Positions 58,882-64,000 of a DNA stretch of 64,000 bases are shown piece after piece. The translations under genes were made by a program, and so were the position numbers. The notes beneath the pieces were generated by a model. The model ran no database searches. It saw nothing but the letters and a program-made list of their open reading frames with translations, and had not been told where the DNA came from. Source of the stretch: Mycolicibacterium mageritense (GTDB taxonomy: Bacteria; Actinomycetota; Actinomycetes; Mycobacteriales; Mycobacteriaceae); assembly GCF_010727475.1 (NCBI RefSeq), contig NZ_AP022567.1:6386001-6450000 (forward strand). The letters are read 5' to 3'. Position 1 is the first letter of the stretch, and the number at the start of each line of letters is the position of its first letter.

Positions 58882-60314
58882 ACTCGACACTGACCCTCCT
58901 CGCGGCCGACACCGAGCTGCCCGAGCCGGTCGCGCCCGGTTGGCAATTGGTGCTGGCGTTCCTCGCAGGCATCGCCGTGATCGTCGTGCTGATCTCCTTC
59001 GTCAAACTGCACCCGTTCCTGGCGCTGATCTTCGGCGCCGTGACGGTGGGCATCGTGCCGCTCGTGTTGAGCCTGGTCACCGGTGACACCGTGGACCAGA
59101 GCCTGACGACGGTGCTCAAGTCGTTCACCGACGGATTCGGCTCGACCGCGGCCGGGGTGGGCATATTGATCGCGCTCGGCGCGATGTTCGCCAAACTGCT
59201 GGCCGATTCGGGCGGCGCGGACGAGATCGTCGACACCATCATCGGGCACTCGTCGCCACGCATGCTGCCGTGGGCCATGGCGTTGGTGGGCGCCATCATC
59301 GGCCTGCCGATGTTCTTCGAGATCGGCCTGGTTCTGCTGATGCCGGTGATCTACCTCGTGGCCCGGCGTTCGCAGCTGTCCCTGATCACGGTCGGAATCC
59401 CGGCCCTGGCAGGCCTTTCGGCCATGCACGGTTTCGTTCCGCCCCACCCCGGACCGCTCACGGCCATCGACCTGTTGCACGCCGACCTCGGTGTCACACT
59501 CGCGCTCGGCGTCCTGGTCGCGATCCCGACCATCATCGTCGGTGGCCCGTTGTTCGGCCGCCTCGCCGGCAAGTGGGTCGTGGTCGGTGCACCCGACACG
59601 TTCGACGGCGACCGGGCCGGGCTCAGTGACGACGAGCGGGCACAGCGGCCGTCGTTCGGCATCACGCTCTTCAGCGTGCTGCTGCCGGTGGTGCTGATGA
59701 TGGGCAAGGCGCTGGTGGACATCTTCATCGACGACAAGAACCAGTGGCTGCGGGTCACTTTCGACGTGCTCGGCATGCCGCTGGTCGCGCTGCTGATCGC
59801 CGTGATCGTCGGGATGCTGACCCTCGGGCGCGGCGCCGGGATGTCGCGCGAGGCCATCACCAAATGCGTCGAGTCGGGCTTGCCGCCCGTCGCGGGCATC
59901 ATCCTGATCGTCGCGGCCGGCGGCGGCTTCAAGCAGGTGCTGGTCGACAGCGGAATCGGCACGATGCTGGCGCGGTGGGCCGAGAACGTCAACATCTCGG
60001 TGATCCTGCTGGCCTGGGTGCTCGCGGTGCTGATCCGCCTGGCAACGGGTTCGGCCACCGTCGCGACCATCACCGCGTCGGCCCTCGTGCTGGGCCTCGT
60101 CGAGAACATGGGCACCGGTCAGACGTCGCTCGTCGTTCTCGCCGTGGGCGCGGGCTCGCTGTTCTTCTCTCACGTCAACGACGCGGGCTTCTGGTTGGTC
60201 AACCAGTACTTCCGGCTCAGTGTCAGCCAGACCATCAAGACCTGGTCGCTCATGGAAACGGTGCTGTCGGTGGCCGGCCTGGTGTTCGTGCTGCTGCTGT
60301 CGCTCGTGGTCTGA
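58878..60314 (+). CDS. gntP: Gluconate permease, GntP family
   Basis: A 478-residue transporter with about 12 to 14 helices. GntP motifs: GIGAMF-like LIALGAMFAKLLADSGGAD, GLPMFFEIGLVLLMPVIYLV, HGFVPPHPGPLTAIDLLHAD, and SLFFSHVNDAGFWLVNQYF. It imports gluconate for GntK and is coupled to it by a 4-base overlap. A strong bidirectional hairpin follows. Confidence 0.95.
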   Translation: MNSTLTLLAADTELPEPVAPGWQLVLAFLAGIAVIVVLISFVKLHPFLALIFGAVTVGIVPLVLSLVTGDTVDQSLTTVLKSFTDGFGSTAAGVGILIALGAMFAKLLADSGGADEIVDTIIGHSSPRMLPWAMALVGAIIGLPMFFEIGLVLLMPVIYLVARRSQLSLITVGIPALAGLSAMHGFVPPHPGPLTAIDLLHADLGVTLALGVLVAIPTIIVGGPLFGRLAGKWVVVGAPDTFDGDRAGLSDDERAQRPSFGITLFSVLLPVVLMMGKALVDIFIDDKNQWLRVTFDVLGMPLVALLIAVIVGMLTLGRGAGMSREAITKCVESGLPPVAGIILIVAAGGGFKQVLVDSGIGTMLARWAENVNISVILLAWVLAVLIRLATGSATVATITASALVLGLVENMGTGQTSLVVLAVGAGSLFFSHVNDAGFWLVNQYFRLSVSQTIKTWSLMETVLSVAGLVFVLLLSLVV

Positions 60315-60335
60315 TTCGCGGCCCGGCAGATATGA

Positions 60336-60368
60336 AACTGCCCCCTTTTCTCTGAAAAGGGGGCAGTT
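60336..60368. terminator. Bidirectional terminator between gntP and the RDD gene
   Basis: Perfect 15-bp stem, AACTGCCCCCTTTTC 60336-60350 with GAAAAGGGGGCAGTT 60354-60368, loop TCT. The T and A runs inside the stem lie on both strands, and the site separates two convergent genes. Confidence 0.88.
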
Positions 60369-60380
60369 CCTGTTCGGCCG

Positions 60381-60869
60381 TTACGTCTTGACCACCTGGG
60401 TGCCGCCGGCGAACTCGTCGTGCTTGCCCTGTTTGGTCGGGCTGCCGCTGATCGTCACGGCGATCACGATGATGGCGATGACACCGAGGAACCCGCCGAC
60501 GATGGGAATCACCGGCAGCACGGTGAACGCATTGCGGATCGCCGACTGCCCGAGCGTGGGCTTCGGTGCACCGCCTGGGCCGTGCACGGCCAGGCCCAGG
60601 ATCTTCTTGCCCGGCGTCCAGCCCTGTGTGACCTCGAAGAGCACGAAATAGGCGAACATCAGCACGCCCGTGAACAACCCGGTCACCCAATAGCTCGACA
60701 GTGAGTCGGTGACGAAGCTGAGGAAGAACGCCACGATCCCGACGATGATGCCGTCGATGACTCGGGCGAAGAAACGCATACCAAGGCCGCCCGGCTGCAC
60801 GGCTCCATAGGGCGGCGGATAGCCGCCCGGCTGGCCGTACTGTCCGGGCTGCGGGGGATACTCGGTCAT
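60381..60869 (-). CDS. RDD-family membrane protein
   Basis: A 162-residue protein. The N-terminal 28 residues are Pro, Gly, Gln and Tyr rich. The RDD domain follows (GMRFFARVIDGIIVGIVAFF with the Arg-Asp pair, TQGWTPGKKILGLAV, RNAFTVLPVIPIVGG), three helices. Function unknown; RDD proteins are small membrane proteins, some linked to ion transport. Confidence 0.87.
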   Translation of the reverse strand: MTEYPPQPGQYGQPGGYPPPYGAVQPGGLGMRFFARVIDGIIVGIVAFFLSFVTDSLSSYWVTGLFTGVLMFAYFVLFEVTQGWTPGKKILGLAVHGPGGAPKPTLGQSAIRNAFTVLPVIPIVGGFLGVIAIIVIAVTISGSPTKQGKHDEFAGGTQVVKT

Positions 60870-60878
60870 GACCCCAAG

Positions 60879-61694
60879 CTACCGACTGCGGCGCTGATCG
60901 AGCTGTTTCTTCGCTGCGCCAGCGAGTTCCGTGCCGCGTTCCCGGGCGGCCTCGGCCACTTCGGGTGCCCGTTCGCGGGTCACCTCGGCCAGTTCGGCGG
61001 CGCGTTCTCGGGCGATCTCAGCCAGTTCGGCGGCCCGTTCGCGCGCCACCTCGGCGAATTCGCCCCCACGTTCGCGCGCCACCTCGGCGAGCTCGCCGCC
61101 GCGCTCACGCGCCACGTGCGCCAACTCGCGTCCGCGCTCTGCCCCGATCTGCAGGCCATGGCCGACCTTCTCGGCGACTTCGCTGTCGGCGAGCGAGTGG
61201 CTTGCCGCCGCACCCGCGGGCAGCGCGGCCGCCACGGTTTCGGACAACGATCGTGCGGCGCGCCGGCCCCGCCAGCCGAGAGACGGCTTGCCCGCGGTGT
61301 CGACGGACGCGATGATCAGACCGCCGATGAGGCTCACATCGGTCAGAAACGCGCGCCGTTCCTCGGCCTGGCGCTGAGGATCGGATTCGTTCCAGAATGC
61401 ATGCGAGCCAAGGCTTCCCGGCACCACGCTGACCGCGAGCACCGCCGACGCGAGCCGCGGCAGTCTGCCGCTCGCGAGCAACAGGCCACCACCGATCTGG
61501 GCCAGCGCGTTGACCCGGGCAACCGTCTCGGCGTTGGCCGAGGTGTTGGCGCCGACTTGCGGGGATACCCGGCTTGCCATTGCGAGTGCCGGGCGCGCCG
61601 CGTCAGCCGCGGGTTTCGGATTTCGTAGCGCTTCGACGCCGCGCGCGATGAAGGTGGCCGACAACATGGGGCGAGCGATTCGTCTGATCAACAT
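60879..61694 (-). CDS. DoxX-like membrane protein with 11-residue repeat tail
   Basis: A 271-residue protein. Residues 1-150 resemble DoxX: LIRRIARPMLSATFIARGVE, LAQIGGGLLLASGRLPRLAS, SHAFWNESDPQRQAEER and a last helix SLIGGLIIASVDTAGKPS. Residues 190-266 are seven tandem 11-residue units of the form ELAEVARERGG, predicted a continuous amphipathic charged helix, ending in a basic patch. The tail is likely cytosolic; role unknown. It lies 10 bases after the RDD gene start region on the same strand. Confidence 0.82.
   Translation of the reverse strand: MLIRRIARPMLSATFIARGVEALRNPKPAADAARPALAMASRVSPQVGANTSANAETVARVNALAQIGGGLLLASGRLPRLASAVLAVSVVPGSLGSHAFWNESDPQRQAEERRAFLTDVSLIGGLIIASVDTAGKPSLGWRGRRAARSLSETVAAALPAGAAASHSLADSEVAEKVGHGLQIGAERGRELAHVARERGGELAEVARERGGEFAEVARERAAELAEIARERAAELAEVTRERAPEVAEAARERGTELAGAAKKQLDQRRSR
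60897..61127 (-). repeat. Seven tandem 33-bp repeats in the DoxX-like gene
   Basis: 231 bases encode seven 11-residue units, each starting E(L/F/V)A and mostly ending ARERxx. Neighbouring units are very similar at DNA level (for example GCGCGCCACCTCGGC recurs), so copy number may vary between strains. Confidence 0.88.
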
Positions 61695-61731
61695 GCTCTG
61701 TGTATTCCCGGACCGCCGTGCGGCAAACCTC

Positions 61732-62553
61732 TCAGCTCAGGCCGGCCAGCAGTAGTTCGCTGAGCCGCGTGGTGGTCGCCACGCCGTCGTCGTAGCCGCC
61801 TTGGTCGCCGAGCGCATTCATCACGGCGAGGGTGTAGCGCTGGTGCGGGCCGGCGAAGCCGACCGTATTGACGACCCAGCCACCCTGTTCCAGCGACCAG
61901 CCGTCCTTGTTGCCCGGTTGCATAGCCGGACCGGCGCCCCACACACCCCACTGCTGGTTGGCGTCGACGTGCTGGAGGGCGTCGACGATCGCCGCGGTGT
62001 CCTCGGCGTTCATCCGGGTCAGGGTGTAGGTCATGAGCCGGTCAAGATCCTCGGGCGTGGTCTTCTGGAAACCCCAGTACGGGAATGTGGAGCTGAAACC
62101 CCGCTGCGGCACGAGGCCGGTCATGCCGAACGCCGGAAAGTCGTTGTTGAACGCTTGGTGATCGGCACCGCCGTACCGCGCCCACAGCGTGTCGGCGGCG
62201 TCGTCATCGGATGAGTGCAGCATCGCCGCGATGAGCGCCCTGTCCGAATCGCTCAGCGTCACGGTGCCGGCGCGCTGTTTGCCGAGCAGATCGACGACCA
62301 TGGCCAGCTTGATCGTCGACGCGGTCCACACCGGGTCGGTCGCGTGCGCGTTGCGGTAGGCCGCACCGGTCACGCGGTCGCGCACCACGTAGCCGACCGT
62401 CCCGGGCCTGGTGGCCAGGTAGGCGTCGGCCGTCGCGATGCGGGATGCGAGATCACACTGGGCTTCTGCCGTGCATGCCGCATGCGCAACGGGCACACCG
62501 ACTCCGACATGCATCGACACCAGCGCCAAAGCGGTAACCAGAATGCGTCTCAC
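61732..62553 (-). CDS. Secreted serine hydrolase, class A beta-lactamase-like
   Basis: A 273-residue exported protein. The signal peptide (ILVTALALVSMHVGVGV, cleavage after VAHA) leads to a domain with the penicillin-recognising triad: Ser79-Thr-Ile-Lys82 in TASTIKLAMV, Ser115-Asp-Asp in LHSSDDDAAD instead of the usual SDN, and KDGWS in place of KTG. It may be a peptidase or lactamase-like enzyme of the cell wall; activity is uncertain because of the altered motifs. The GTG start at 62553 was chosen for the signal peptide; it is divergent from xylB across only 18 bases. Confidence 0.78.
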   Translation of the reverse strand: MRRILVTALALVSMHVGVGVPVAHAACTAEAQCDLASRIATADAYLATRPGTVGYVVRDRVTGAAYRNAHATDPVWTASTIKLAMVVDLLGKQRAGTVTLSDSDRALIAAMLHSSDDDAADTLWARYGGADHQAFNNDFPAFGMTGLVPQRGFSSTFPYWGFQKTTPEDLDRLMTYTLTRMNAEDTAAIVDALQHVDANQQWGVWGAGPAMQPGNKDGWSLEQGGWVVNTVGFAGPHQRYTLAVMNALGDQGGYDDGVATTTRLSELLLAGLS

Positions 62554-62558
62554 CGGAG

Positions 62559-62564
62559 TAGCTT
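62559..62564 (+). promoter_or_regulatory. Candidate xylB -10 element giving a leaderless mRNA
   Basis: TAGCTT fits TANNNT and lies 7 bases before the xylB GTG, so transcription could begin at the start codon. The 18-base divergent gap has no room for a Shine-Dalgarno plus leader. Confidence 0.4.
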
Positions 62565-62571
62565 CGCAGGC

Positions 62572-63969
62572 GTGTCTCTGGTTGCCGGTATCGACTCGTC
62601 CACTCAGTCCTGCAAGGTCGTCATCTGTGACGCCGAGAGCGGAGCCGTGGTCCGCTCCGCGTCCACCCCTCATCCGGGCGGCACCGAGGTCGACCCACAC
62701 GCGTGGTGGGATGCACTGCAGCAGACCATCACGGCTGCGGGTGGATTCGACGACGTGGACGCCGTATCCGTCGGCGCTCAGCAGCACGGCATGGTGTGCC
62801 TCGACGAGCACGGCGCCGTCGTACGAGATGCCTTGCTGTGGAATGACACCCGCTCGGCGCCCAGCGCGGCTGATCTGGTGGCCGAACTCGGGGGAGCGGC
62901 CGAGTGGGCGAACCAGGTCGGGGTGGTTCCGGTCGCGGCGATCACCGCGGCCAAACTGAGGTGGCTCGCAGACAACGAACCGGCGCATGCCGACGCGACC
63001 GCGGCCGTGTGCCTGCCGCACGACTGGTTGACCTGGCGGCTCACCGGTTCGACCGACATCGCCGACCTGCGCACCGACCGCAGCGACGCCAGCGGCACCG
63101 GCTACTTCTCGGCGGAGACCGGCGAGTACCGGATGGACCTGCTCGAGCTGGCGATGCGGGGCAGGCGGCCTGCGGTGCCCACGGTGCTCGGCCCACACGA
63201 CGTGGCCGGCCGGCTCGGCTCCGGTGCCGTGCTGGGGCCGGGAGCCGGCGACAACGCCGCGGCCGCCCTCGGCCTGGGCGCGGGGCCCGGTGATTGCGTT
63301 GTGTCGCTCGGCACTTCGGGGGTGGTCAGCGCCATCGGCGACGCGGCTCCGCACGACGCAGAGGGCATCGTCGCGGGATTCGCCGACGCGACCGGGCGGC
63401 AACTGCCGCTGGTCTGCACGCTAAACGGCGCACCGGTGCTGGCGGCCGCGGCGGGCATGCTGCGGGTGGGATTCGAAGAGTTCGACCAGCTTGCGCTCTC
63501 GGCGCCGTCCGGGGCCGACGGGCTGACGTTGGTGCCATACCTGGAGGGGGAGCGGTCCCCGAACCTGCCGCAGGCCCGCGGCGCGTTGCAGGGCGTCACG
63601 GTGCAGAACTTCAACTCCGCCAACGTCGCTCGGGCCGCCGTGGAAGGCCTGCTGGCGTCGATGGCGTACTGCATCGACAAGATCGTCAGCTACGGCGTCG
63701 ACATCAACCGCATCATTCTGGTGGGCGGAGGTGCCCGCTCGGAAGCTGTGCGTCGCATCGCCCCTGCCATCTGGGGGCGCCCGGTGGATGTGCCGCCGCC
63801 CGCCGAGTACGTTGCGCTCGGTGCGGCGCGCCAGGCGGCCTGGACGCTCACGCAACAGGATCCGCCGCCGCAGTGGGCGCCGGGGTTGATCACCCCTTAC
63901 AGTGCGGCGCCCACGCCCGAGATACTCAAGCAGTATCTGGCTGCCCAGCCGCTGACGCTGGGTCAGTGA
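62572..63969 (+). CDS. xylB: Xylulokinase (FGGY family)
   Basis: A 465-residue sugar kinase that phosphorylates D-xylulose. FGGY features: N-terminal GIDSSTQSCKVVICD, substrate region LWNDTRSAPSAADL, second-domain ATP sites CVVSLGTSGVVSAIGD and ILVGGGARSEAVRRIAP, and the motif YLEGERSPNLPQARGALQG. GTG 62572 starts the conserved N-terminus. Complete in the window, with 31 non-coding bases to the edge. Confidence 0.92.
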   Translation: MSLVAGIDSSTQSCKVVICDAESGAVVRSASTPHPGGTEVDPHAWWDALQQTITAAGGFDDVDAVSVGAQQHGMVCLDEHGAVVRDALLWNDTRSAPSAADLVAELGGAAEWANQVGVVPVAAITAAKLRWLADNEPAHADATAAVCLPHDWLTWRLTGSTDIADLRTDRSDASGTGYFSAETGEYRMDLLELAMRGRRPAVPTVLGPHDVAGRLGSGAVLGPGAGDNAAAALGLGAGPGDCVVSLGTSGVVSAIGDAAPHDAEGIVAGFADATGRQLPLVCTLNGAPVLAAAAGMLRVGFEEFDQLALSAPSGADGLTLVPYLEGERSPNLPQARGALQGVTVQNFNSANVARAAVEGLLASMAYCIDKIVSYGVDINRIILVGGGARSEAVRRIAPAIWGRPVDVPPPAEYVALGAARQAAWTLTQQDPPPQWAPGLITPYSAAPTPEILKQYLAAQPLTLGQ

Positions 63970-64000
63970 ATTATCTCTGGGAGACTTTGGCCGACGGGGT

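Noticed and set aside
60897..61127. CRISPR-like array from regularly spaced 33-bp units
   Set aside because: The repeats are contiguous, in frame and coding. There are no spacers and no cas genes.

Overview
The window is a high-GC actinobacterial chromosome segment. Its gene content and order point to a fast-growing mycobacterium, most likely Mycolicibacterium smegmatis or a close relative. From established knowledge, the backbone matches the M. tuberculosis Rv1603-Rv1626 order: hisA-impA-hisF-hisI, bcp, trpE-(membrane protein)-trpC-trpB-trpA-lgt, TM2 and DUF2752 proteins, pyk, tesB, a DUF2156 membrane protein, cydABDC, an HdeD-like protein, adenylate cyclase, tRNA and pdtaR. A 161-residue Dps protein of the Dps2 type supports the M. 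smegmatis assignment. No phage, insertion sequence or CRISPR array was seen, and no gene-free stretch exceeds 300 bases.

Layout. 1-2726: end of the histidine operon. 2880-8795: an accessory block with a DNA adenine methyltransferase overlapping a candidate endonuclease, an ABC ATPase, a frameshifted GntR regulator, and a second-type leuA behind a leucine-rich leader peptide and mutually exclusive hairpins. 8782-17847: bcp, the trp operon without trpD, trpF or trpG, lgt with a huge acidic tail, and two small membrane proteins. 17932-27740: glutamate synthase gltBD, pyruvate kinase, an acyl-CoA thioesterase and a DUF2156 protein. 28253-33931 (minus): cytochrome bd oxidase cydAB with its assembly exporter cydDC. 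34020-42458: a small membrane protein, a polar amino acid ABC importer, a sulfurtransferase, a two-component system, a DUF2339 protein and dps2.

42455-50471: adenylate cyclase; a PucR regulator divergent from an agmatinase-family ureohydrolase, a ThDP-dependent decarboxylase-like enzyme and a sodium/solute symporter (a plausible guanidino-compound catabolic unit); and a Pro-rich secreted protein. 50497-56620: a tRNA with a CAA anticodon but no long variable arm, the ANTAR regulator PdtaR, and a branched-chain amino acid ABC importer (livKHMGF). 56638-64000: an SCO6745-family protein, a gluconate regulon (gntR, gntK, gntP), an RDD protein, a DoxX-like protein with seven 11-residue repeats, a secreted serine hydrolase and xylulokinase.

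Threads. Nitrogen and amino acid metabolism dominate: His, Trp, Leu, Glu, a guanidino compound and two amino acid importers. Operons are tightly packed, with 4-base start/stop overlaps at many junctions. Sites resembling the CRP consensus lie upstream of cydA, dps2 and gntK, in a segment that also encodes an adenylate cyclase. All functional statements rest on reading the sequence and on family knowledge. No search was run.
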